NCBI GenBank assembly: GCA_964016885.1
Contig: OZ024740.1
Location: 5,154,865 to 5,218,864 of the forward strand
Direction: 5' to 3'
DNA: 64,000 nucleotides
Source of the DNA: Eledone cirrhosa
Taxonomy: Eukaryota > Mollusca > Cephalopoda > Octopoda > Eledonidae
A program made the translations under genes and the position numbers. The notes under the pieces were generated by a model. The model was given only the letters and a program-made list of their open reading frames with translations, made no database searches and was not told where the DNA came from. Position 1 is the stretch's first letter. Each line of letters opens with the position of its first letter. Shown here piece by piece: positions 12,401-23,245 of this stretch.

Positions 12401-15400
12401 AACTCCTTAATTCACACCAGTCAACCCCTCGCAATAACTCCTTAATTCACACCAGTCAACACCTCGCAATAACTCCTTAATTCACACCAGTCAACCCCTC
12501 GCAGTCACTCCTTAATTCACACCAGTCAACACCTCGCAATAACTCCTTAATTCACACCAGTCAACACCTCGCATTAACTCCTTAATTCACACCAGTCAAC
12601 ACTTCGCAGTCACTCCTTAATTCACACCAGTCAACACCTCGCAATAACTCCTTAATTCACACCAGTCAACACCTCGCAATAACTCCTTAATTCACACCAG
12701 TCAACACCTCGCAGTCACTCCTTAATTCACACCAGTCAACACCTCGCATTAACTCCTTAATTCACACCAGTCAACACTTCGCATTCACTCCTTAATTCAC
12801 ACCAGTCAACCCCTCGCAGTCACTCCTTAATTCACACCCAGTCAACACCTCGCAATAACTCCTTAATTCACACCAGTCAACACTTCGCATTCACTCCTTA
12901 ATTCACACCAGTCAACCCCTCGCAGTCACTCCTTAATTCACACCAGTCAACACCTCGCAATAACTCCTTAATTCACACCAGTCAACACCTAGCAGTCACT
13001 CCTTAATTCACACCAGTCAACACCTCGCAATAACTCCTTGATTCACACCAGTCAACACTTCGCATTCACTCCTTAATTCACACCAGTCAACCCCTCGCAT
13101 TCACTCCTTAATTCACACCAGTCAACACCTCGCAATAACTCCTTAATTCACACCAGTCAACCCCTCGCAATAACTCCTTAATTCACACCAGTCAACACCT
13201 CGCAGTCACTCCTTAATTCACACCAGTCAACACCTCACCATAACTCCTTAATTCACACCAGTCAACACCTCGCCATAACTCCTTAATTCACACCAGTCAA
13301 CACCTCGCATTAACTCCTTAATTCACACCAGTCAACCCCTCGCATTAACTCCTTAATTCACACCAGTCAACACCTCGCATTAACTCCTTAATTCACACCA
13401 GTCAACACCTCGCATTAACTCCTTAATTCACACCAGTCAACACCTCGCATTAACTCCTTAATTCACACCAGTCAACACCTCGCAATAACTCCTTAATTCA
13501 CACCAGTCAACACCTCGCAATAACTCCTTAATTCACACCAGTCAACACCTCGCAATAACTCCTTAATTCACACCAGTCAACCCCTCGCAATAACACCTTA
13601 ATTCACACCAGTCAACACCTCGCATTAACTCCTTAATTCACACCAGTCAACACCTCGCATTAACTCCTTAATTCACACCAGTCAACACCTCGCAGTCACT
13701 CCTTAATTCACACCCAGTCAACACCTCGCAATAACTCCTTAATTCACACCAGTCAACACCTCGCAATAACTCCTTAATTCACACCAGTCAACACCTCGCA
13801 GTCACTCCTTAATTCACACCAGTCAACACCTCGCAATAACTCCTTAATTCACACCAGTCAACACCTAGCAGTCACTCCTTAATTCACACCAGTCAACACC
13901 TCGCAATAACTCCTTAATTCACACCAGTCAACACTTCGCATTCACTCCTTAATTCACACCAGTCAACCCCTCGCATTCACTCCTTAATTCACACCAGTCA
14001 ACACCTCGCAATAACTCCTTAATTCACACCAGTCAACCCCTCGCAATAACTCCTTAATTCACACCAGTCAACACCTCGCAGTCACTCCTTAATTCACACC
14101 AGTCAACACCTCACCATAACTCCTTAATTCACACCAGTCAACACCTCGCCATAACTCCTTAATTCACACCAGTCAACACCTCGCATTAACTCCTTAATTC
14201 ACACAAGTCAACCCCTCGCATTAACTCCTTAATTCACACCAGTCAACACCTCGCATTAACTCCTTAATTCACACCAGTCAACACTTCGCATTCACTCCTT
14301 AATTCACACCAGTCAACCCCTTGCAGTCACTCCTTAATTCACACCCAGTCAACACCTCGCAATAACTCCTTAATTCACACCAGTCAACACTTCGCATTCA
14401 CTCCTTAATTCACACCAGTCAATCCCTCGCAGTCACTCCTTAATTCACACCAGTCAACACCTCGCAATAACTCCTTAATTCACACCAGTCAACACCTAGC
14501 AGTCACTCCTTAATTCACACCAGTCAACACCTCGCAATAACTCCTTAATTCACACCAGTCAACACTTCGCATTCACTGCTTAATTCACACCAGTCAACAC
14601 CTCGCCATAACTCCTTAATTCACACCAGTCAACACCTCGCATTAACTCCTTAATTCACACCAGTCAACACCTCGCATTAACTCCTTAATTCACACCAGTC
14701 AACCCCTCGCATTAACTCCTTAATTCACACCAGTCAACACCTCGCATTAACTCCTTAATTCACACCAGTCAACACCTCGCATTAACTCCTTAATTCACTC
14801 CAGTCAACACCTCACCATAACTCCTTAATTCACACCAGTCAACACCTCGCCATAACTCCTTAATTCACACCAGTCAACACCTCGCATTAACTCCTTAATT
14901 CACACCAGTCAACACCTCGCAATAACTCCTTAATTCACACCAGTCAACCCCTCGCAATAACTCCTTAATTCACACCAGTCAACACCTCGCAGTCACTCCT
15001 TAATTCACACCAGTCAACACCTCACCATAACTCCTTAATTCACACCAGTCAACACCTCGCCATAACTCCTTAATTCACACCAGTCAACACCTCGCATTAA
15101 CTCCTTAATTCACACAAGTCAACCCCTCGCATTAACTCCTTAATTCACACCAGTCAACACCTCGCATTAACTCCTTAATTCACACCAGTCAACACTTCGC
15201 ATTCACTCCTTAATTCACACCAGTCAACCCCTCGCAGTCACTCCTTAATTCACACCCAGTCAACACCTCGCAATAACTCCTTAATTCACACCAGTCAACA
15301 CTTCGCATTCACTCCTTAATTCACACCAGTCAATCCCTCGCAGTCACTCCTTAATTCACACCAGTCAACACCTCGCAATAACTCCTTAATTCACACCAGT

Positions 15401-18400
15401 CAACACCTAGCAGTCACTCCTTAATTCACACCAGTCAACACCTCGCAATAACTCCTTAATTCACACCAGTCAACACTTCGCATTCACTCCTTAATTCACA
15501 CCAGTCAACCCCTCGCCATAACTCCTTAATTCACACCAGTCAACACCTCGCAATAACTCCTTAATTCACACCAGTCAACCCCTCGCAATAACTCCTTAAT
15601 TCACACCAGTCAACACCTCGCAGTCACTCCTTAATTCACACCAGTCAACACCTCACCATAACTCCTTAATTCACACCAGTCAACACCTCGCCATAACTCC
15701 TTAATTCACACCAGTCAACACCTCGCATTAACTCCTTAATTCACACCAGTCAACACCTCGCATTAACTCCTTAATTCACACCAGTCAACACCTCGCATTA
15801 ACTCCTTAATTCACACCAGTCAACACCTCGCATTAACTCCTTAATTCACACCAGTCAACACCTCGCATTAACTCCTTAATTCACACCAGTCAACCCCTCG
15901 CATTAACTCCTTAATTCACACCAGTCAACCCCTCGCATTAACTCCTTAATTCACACCAGTCAACCCCTCGCATTAACTCCTTAATTCACACCAGTCAACA
16001 CCTCGCATTAACTCCTTAATTCACACCAGTCAACACCTCGCATTAACTCCTTAATTCACACCAGTCAACACCTCGCATTAACTCCTTAATTCACAACAGT
16101 CAACACCTCGCAATAACTCCTTAATTCACACCAGTCAACACCTCGCAATAACTCCTTAATTCACACCAGTCAACCCCTCGCAATAACTCCTTAATTCACA
16201 CCAGTCAACACCTCGCAATAACTCCTTAATTCACACCAGTCAACCCCTCGCAGTCACTCCTTAATTCACACCAGTCAACACCTCGCAATAACTCCTTAAT
16301 TCACACCAGTCAACACCTCGCATTAACTCCTTAATTCACACCAGTCAACACTTCGCAGTCACTCCTTAATTCACACCAGTCAACACCTCGCAATAACTCC
16401 TTAATTCACACCAGTCAACACCTCGCAATAACTCCTTAATTCACACCAGTCAACACCTCGCAGTCACTCCTTAATTCACACCAGTCAACACCTCGCATTA
16501 ACTCCTTAATTCACACCAGTCAACACTTCGCATTCACTCCTTAATTCACACCAGTCAACCCCTCGCAGTCACTCCTTAATTCACACCCAGTCAACACCTC
16601 GCAATAACTCCTTAATTCACACCAGTCAACACTTCGCATTCACTCCTTAATTCACACCAGTCAACCCCTCGCAGTCACTCCTTAATTCACACCAGTCAAC
16701 ACCTCGCAATAACTCCTTAATTCACACCAGTCAACACCTAGCAGTCACTCCTTAATTCACACCAGTCAACACCTCGCAATAACTCCTTGATTCACACCAG
16801 TCAACACTTCGCATTCACTCCTTAATTCACACCAGTCAACCCCTCGCATTCACTCCTTAATTCACACCAGTCAACACCTCGCAATAACTCCTTAATTCAC
16901 ACCAGTCAACCCCTCGCAATAACTCCTTAATTCACACCAGTCAACACCTCGCAGTCACTCCTTAATTCACACCAGTCAACACCTCACCATAACTCCTTAA
17001 TTCACACCAGTCAACACCTCGCCATAACTCCTTAATTCACACCAGTCAACACCTCGCATTAACTCCTTAATTCACACCAGTCAACCCCTCGCATTAACTC
17101 CTTAATTCACACCAGTCAACACCTCGCATTAACTCCTTAATTCACACCAGTCAACACCTCGCATTAACTCCTTAATTCACACCAGTCAACACCTCGCATT
17201 AACTCCTTAATTCACACCAGTCAACACCTCGCAATAACTCCTTAATTCACACCAGTCAACACCTCGCAATAACTCCTTAATTCACACCAGTCAACACCTC
17301 GCAATAACTCCTTAATTCACACCAGTCAACCCCTCGCAATAACACCTTAATTCACACCAGTCAACACCTCGCATTAACTCCTTAATTCACACCAGTCAAC
17401 ACCTCGCATTAACTCCTTAATTCACACCAGTCAACACCTCGCAGTCACTCCTTAATTCACACCCAGTCAACACCTCGCAATAACTCCTTAATTCACACCA
17501 GTCAACACCTCGCAATAACTCCTTAATTCACACCAGTCAACACCTCGCAGTCACTCCTTAATTCACACCAGTCAACACCTCGCAATAACTCCTTAATTCA
17601 CACCAGTCAACACCTAGCAGTCACTCCTTAATTCACACCAGTCAACACCTCGCAATAACTCCTTAATTCACACCAGTCAACACTTCGCATTCACTCCTTA
17701 ATTCACACCAGTCAACCCCTCGCATTCACTCCTTAATTCACACCAGTCAACACCTCGCAATAACTCCTTAATTCACACCAGTCAACCCCTCGCAATAACT
17801 CCTTAATTCACACCAGTCAACACCTCGCAGTCACTCCTTAATTCACACCAGTCAACACCTCACCATAACTCCTTAATTCACACCAGTCAACACCTCGCCA
17901 TAACTCCTTAATTCACACCAGTCAACACCTCGCATTAACTCCTTAATTCACACAAGTCAACCCCTCGCATTAACTCCTTAATTCACACCAGTCAACACCT
18001 CGCATTAACTCCTTAATTCACACCAGTCAACACTTCGCATTCACTCCTTAATTCACACCAGTCAACCCCTTGCAGTCACTCCTTAATTCACACCCAGTCA
18101 ACACCTCGCAATAACTCCTTAATTCACACCAGTCAACACTTCGCATTCACTCCTTAATTCACACCAGTCAATCCCTCGCAGTCACTCCTTAATTCACACC
18201 AGTCAACACCTCGCAATAACTCCTTAATTCACACCAGTCAACACCTAGCAGTCACTCCTTAATTCACACCAGTCAACACCTCGCAATAACTCCTTAATTC
18301 ACACCAGTCAACACTTCGCATTCACTGCTTAATTCACACCAGTCAACACCTCGCCATAACTCCTTAATTCACACCAGTCAACACCTCGCATTAACTCCTT

Positions 18401-18560
18401 AATTCACACCAGTCAACACCTCGCATTAACTCCTTAATTCACACCAGTCAACCCCTCGCATTAACTCCTTAATTCACACCAGTCAACACCTCGCATTAAC
18501 TCCTTAATTCACACCAGTCAACACCTCGCATTAACTCCTTAATTCACACCAGTCAACACC
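9480..18560. repeat. Nested 2.8-kb and 3.75-kb higher-order duplications within the 35-bp satellite
   Basis: The marker acaacag occurs at 9541, 12344 and 16093. The inserted-C marker acaccc occurs at 10031, 12834 and 16583. The first interval is 2,803 bp and the second 3,749 bp for both markers. The 3,749-bp shift also links 11363 to 15112 (acacaagt), 11503 to 15252 and 14571 to 18320 (cactgct). The block of about 11.2-14.8 kb is therefore repeated head to tail at about 14.9-18.55 kb, and part of it descends from an earlier 2.8-kb duplication. Confidence 0.85.
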
Positions 18561-19734
18561 TCACCATAACTCCTTAATTCACACCAGTCAACACCTCGCC
18601 ATAACTCCTTAATTCACACCAGTCAACACCTCGCATTAACTCCTTAATTCACACCAGTCAACACCTCGCATTAACTCCTTAATTCACACCAGTCAACACC
18701 TCGCATTAACTCCTTAATTCACACCAGTCAACACCTCGCATTAACTCCTTAATTCACACCAGTCAACACCTCGCATTAACTCCTTAATTCACACCAGTCA
18801 ACACCTCGCAATAACTCCTTAATTCACACCAGTCAACACCTCGCATTAACTCCTTAATTCACACCAGTCAACACCTCGCATTAACTCCTTAATTCACACC
18901 AGTCAACACCTCGCAATAACTCCTTAATTCACACCAGTCAACACCTCGCAATAACTCCTTAATTCACACCAGTCAACACCTCGCAATAACTCCTTAATTC
19001 ACACCAGTCAACACCTCGCCATAACTCCTTAATTCACACCAGTCAACCCCTCGCCATAACTCCTTAATTCACACCAGTCAACCCCTCGCCATAACTCCTT
19101 AATTCACACCAGTCAACACCTCGCAATAACTCCTTAATTCACACCAGTCAACACCTCGCATTAACTCCTTAATTCACACCAGTCAACACCTCGTCATAAC
19201 TCCTTAATTCACACCAGTCAACAGCTTGCAATAACACCTTAATTCACACCAGTCAACACCTCGCATTAACTCCTTAATTCACACCAGTCAACACCTCGCA
19301 TTAACACCTTAATTCACACCAGTCAACACCTCGCATTAACTCCTTAAACACACCAGTCAACACCTCGCAATAACTCCTTAATTCACACCAGTCAACACCT
19401 CGCAATAACACCTTAATTCACACCAGTCAACACCTCGCATTAACTCCTTAATTCACACCAGTCAACACCTCGCAATAACTCCTTAATTCACACCAGTCAA
19501 CACCTCGCATTCACTCCTTAATTCACACCAGTCAACCCCTCGCCATAACTCCTTAATTCACACCAGTCAACACCTCGCATTAACTCCTTAATTCACACCA
19601 GTCAACACCTCGCATTAACTCCTTAATTCACACCAGTCAACCCCTCGCCATAACTCCTTAATTCACACCAGTCAACACCTCGCAATAACTCCTTAATTCA
19701 CACCAGTCAACACCTCGCAGTCACTCCTTAATCC

Positions 19735-19948
19735 ACACAAGTCAACACCTAGCATTAACTCCTTAATTCACACCAGTCAACCCCTCGCAGTCACTCCTTA
19801 ATCCACACAAGTCAACACCTAGCATTAACTCGTTAATCCACACAAGTCAACACCTAGCATTAACTCGTTAATCCACACAAGTCAACACCTAGCATTAACT
19901 CGTTAATCCACACAAGTCAACACCTAGCATTAACTCGTTAATCCACAG
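19735..19948. repeat. Homogenised edge variant of the 35-bp satellite
   Basis: The last six or so units switch to a private form with taatccacacaagtcaa, cacctagc and actcgttaa, almost identical to each other. The array then stops within a unit. 19,949-20,045 is short unique sequence with C-rich patches. Confidence 0.8.
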
Positions 19949-20045
19949 TTCTATAACAATCTTGAAATAACATCAAATCTCACCCCACCCCACCCCCACC
20001 TTACACATCCTAAGGCTACAATTAAGTCTAAGTCTAAAGTCTGTT

Positions 20046-22361
20046 TTAACCCTTTAGCATTTAAACCGGTCGTATCCTGCCAGAATTCTCTCACCTCTTT
20101 CTGTTCAAACTGGACATAACTGGCCACTCATACTTATGTTACGTTATTGTTCTCAAAATAAATAAAATCAAAATCTCATAGATTGCATATTATGTGAGAT
20201 AAAGCCTTTACCATGGATATACAATAGTATATATAGAGTAATGTAAATGTTATGTGAGATAAAGCCTTTACCATGGATATACAATAGTATATATAGAGTA
20301 ATGTAAATGTTATGTGAGATAAAGCCTTTACCATGGATATACAATAGTATATATAGAGTAATGTAAATGTTATGTGAGATAAAGCCTTTACCATGGATAT
20401 ACAATAGTATATATAGAGTAATGTAAATGTTATGTGAGATAAAGCCTTTACCATGGATATACAATAGTATGTATAGAGTAATGTAAATGTTATGTGAGAT
20501 AAAGCCTTTACCATGGATATACAATAGTATGTATAGAATAATGTAAATGTTATGTGAGATAAAGCCTTTACCATGGATATACAATAGTATATATAGAGTA
20601 ATGTAAATGTTATCTGAGATAAAGCCTTTACCATGGATATACAATAGTATGTATAGAGTAATGTAAATGTTATGTGAGATAAAGCCTTTACCATGGATAT
20701 ACAATAGTATATATAGAGTAATGTAAATGTTATGTGAGATAAAGCCTTTACCATGGATATACAATAGTATGTATAGAGTAATGTAAATGTTATGTGAGAT
20801 AAAGCCTTTACCATGGATATACAATAGTATATATAGAGTAATGTAAATGTTATGTGAGATAAAGCCTTTACCATGGATATACAATAGTATGTATAGAGTA
20901 ATGTAAATGTTATGTGAGATAAAGCCTTTACCATGGATATACAATAGTTTATATAGAGTAATGTAAATGTTATGTGAGATAAAGCCTTTACCATGGATAT
21001 ACAATAGTATATATAGAATAATGTAAATGTTATTTGAGATAAAGCCTTTACCATGGATATACAATAGTATGTATAGAGTAATGTAAATGTTATGTGAGAT
21101 AAAGCCTTTACCATGGATATACAATAGTATATATAGAGTAATGTAAATGTTATGTGAGATAAAGCCTTTACCATGGATATACAATAGTATATATAGAGTA
21201 ATGTAAATGTTATGTGAGATAAAGCCTTTACCATGGATATACAATAGTATATATAGAGTAATGTAAATGTTATGTGAGATAAAGCCTTTACCAGGGATAT
21301 ACAATAGTATATATAGAATAATGTAAATGTTATTTGAGATAAAGCCTTTACCATGGATATACAATAGTATATATAGAATAATGTAAATGTTATGTGAGAT
21401 AAAGCCTTTACCATGGATATACAATAGTATATATAGAGTAATGTAAATGTTATGTGAGATAAAGCCTTTACCATGGATATACAATAGTATATATAGAGTA
21501 ATGTAAATGTTATGTGAGATAAAGCCTTTACCATGGATATACAATAGTATATATAGAGTAATGTAAATGTTATGTGAGATAAAGCCTTTACCATGGATAT
21601 ACAATAGTATATATAGAGTAATGTAAATGTTATGTGAGATAAAGCCTTTACCATGGATATACAATAGTATATATAGAGTAATGTAAATGTTATGTGAGAT
21701 AAAGCCTTTACCATGGATATACAATAGTATATATAGAGTAATGTAAATGTTATGTGAGATAAAGCCTTTACCATGGATATACAATAGTATATATAGAGTA
21801 ATGTAAATGTTATGTGAGATAAAGCCTTTACCATGGATATACAATAGTATATATAGAGTAATGTAAATGTTATGTGAGATAAAGCCTTTACCATGGATAT
21901 ACAATAGTATATATAGAGTAATGTAAATGTTATGTGAGATAAAGCCTTTACCATGGATATACAATAGTATGTATAGAGTAATGTAAATGTTATGTGAGAT
22001 AAAGCCTTTACCATGGATATACAATAGTATATATAGAGTAATGTAAATGTTATGTGAGATAAAGCCTTTACCATGGATATACAATAGTATATATAGAGTA
22101 ATGTAAATGTTATGTGAGATAAAGCCTTTACAATGGATATACAATAGTATATATAGAGTAATGTAAATGTTATGTGAGATAAAGCCTTTACCATGGATAT
22201 ACAATAGTATATATAGAATAATGTAAATGTTATTTGAGATAAAGCCTTTACCATGGATATACAATAGTATATATAGAGTAATGTAAATGTTATGTGAGAT
22301 AAAGCCTTTACAATGGATATACAATAGTATATATAGAGTAATGTAAATGCTAAAGGGTTAA
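20046..22361. mobile_element. piggyBac-like non-autonomous element (MITE) with a satellite inside
   Basis: TTAA occurs at 20046-20049 and 22358-22361. Immediately inside are perfect inverted ends, CCCTTTAGCATTTA at 20050-20063 and TAAATGCTAAAGGG at 22344-22357. TTAA target duplication and CCC...GGG termini are the hallmarks of piggyBac-superfamily elements (established knowledge). Between the ends lie about 127 bp of unique DNA and then the 60-bp array. No transposase is present. The right end abuts the tail of a SINE. The alternative is a chance TTAA, but 14 perfect bases plus TTAA at both ends is unlikely to be coincidence. Confidence 0.7.
20191..22349. repeat. 60-bp tandem repeat, 36 units
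   Basis: The unit is tatgtgagataaagcctt, taccatggatatacaata, gtatatatagagtaatgtaa, atgt (60 bp). Units are over 95% identical, with recurring variants gtatgtat, agaataatg, tatttgag and tacaatgg. Because 60 is divisible by three and the unit has no stop in two minus-strand frames, overlapping frames of 718 and 692 codons stay open, reading as 20-residue repeats such as GKGFISHNIYI. Two frames being open at once, and near-zero synonymous bias, argue against a real protein. Confidence 0.97.
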
Positions 22362-22625
22362 GCCAGGGGGCTTGTCAGGCTGGTGCTTATCCTGGTTTCA
22401 TGGCATGAAGTGACTGAGAGGACAAGACTCCCCCTGGACAGGATGCCAGTCCATCACAGGGTTAAACTCCAGCTATTGTTGGTATTTATTTTCAGCTGAA
22501 TATACTGGAGCAACGTGAAATGAAGTGTTTTGCTCATGAATACAACAAATAACCCAACCTAGAAATTGAATCCATAACCTTATGATCCCAAATCCAACAC
22601 CGTTACCACTAGGCCACACACCTCC
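22362..22625 (-). mobile_element. tRNA-derived SINE, family C (same head as A, different tail)
   Basis: Read on the minus strand it has an A-box TGGCCTAGTGG (22607-22617) and a B-box-like GGATTCAATTTCT (22561-22573). A body with gagcaaaacacttcatttca and gttgctccag follows, then tcagctgaaa. This head and body match family A at 48,979. From there on the tail is different (agctggagtttaaccctgtg, gatggactggcatcctgtcc, aaccaggataagcacc), with no LINE-derived cacccagcactcactg. This tail is of a kind I know from mollusc SINEs. Confidence 0.8.
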
Positions 22626-22846
22626 AACAATTAAAGCACTTCAGTAAAAATAAATTTTATTCTATCCTTTCTTAATATTTGTTCAATCAGATGATTCACT
22701 TTTTCAATAAAAATATTTTCATCATTAATTATTCTACGATACTTTATTATATTAAAAACACTATGTCCTCATTTTCTAGAGTACAACTTGTATTAAAGCT
22801 ACTCTAACATTACAATCAGCCATTTTATTACAAATCTTAGTCATTG
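22626..22846. other. AT-rich spacer
   Basis: AT-rich sequence between two SINEs. I see no gene or recognised repeat. Confidence 0.6.
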
Positions 22847-23030
22847 TGGATTGGTAGTATCGGTAGGAGTCGGACACCATGCTTTGCAGCATAGTTACGT
22901 CCCTTTATGATCTGAATTCAAATCCCGCCGAGGTTCACTTTGCCTTTCATCCTTACGGGGTCGATAAAATAAAGTACCAGTAATGTACTGGGAAATTGCT
23001 GGCCTTGTGCCTAAAATAGAAACAATTATC
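22847..23030 (+). mobile_element. tRNA-derived SINE, family B, copy 2
   Basis: It runs from ggattggtagtatcggtagg to aacaattatc. It contains a B-box-like gaattcaaatccc, the body cttacggggtcgataaaata and the end ttgctggccttgtgcct. Length is as in the copy at 2779 and no large deletions are seen. Confidence 0.85.
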
Positions 23031-23245
23031 ATTCTATTCATATTTTCTATCATAACATCAAAATAATGCCCCATTCCTACGAAGGTTGGCTGAAAAGTTC
23101 ATAGGCTTACTATGGAGGAGTGATGTTAGTGCTGTGAAATCAACTGGGTACAGGATTCCTCACAAGATTTCAACTAAGTGTATGAGATCAGTTGTTAATT
23201 ATATGGTTGTAGTTTAACACTGAGGGGGGGGGGGGTTATTGCTGG
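23031..23245. other. Short unique spacer with a possible mariner-like end and a G-run
   Basis: 23083-23112 (ggttggctgaaaagttcata) resembles the terminal sequence of some mariner-family elements as I remember them, but no partner inverted end or transposase is seen. A run of ten or more G lies near 23224-23235, next to the start of the 32/33-bp array. Confidence 0.3.

Larger units (their letters stand above)
3856..19948. repeat. 35-bp satellite array, about 460 units
   Basis: The unit is about actccttaattcacaccagt followed by caacacctcgcaata, 35 bp. The array is continuous for 16.1 kb with high identity. Variation concentrates at the six bases after 'tcgc' (caata, catta, cagtc, cattc, ccata forms) and in a caacacc/caacccc switch. 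A few units carry a one-base insertion (cacaccc), which serves as a marker of larger duplications. The period is not a multiple of three and the unit has stop codons, so no open frame survives. No spacers exist, so it is not a CRISPR array. The function is unknown. Confidence 0.98.

Noticed and set aside
3856..19948. Regularly spaced repeats as a CRISPR array
   Set aside because: Units are directly abutting with no unique spacers, the setting is eukaryotic, and no cas-like genes are present.
20168..22324. A 718-residue (and overlapping 692-residue) repeat protein on the minus strand
   Set aside because: Two frames are open simultaneously only because the 60-bp unit is divisible by three and lacks stops. 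There is no start context, and the array sits within a non-coding mobile element.
23083..23112. A mariner transposon end
   Set aside because: Resemblance to a terminal sequence only; no second inverted end, TA duplication or transposase nearby.
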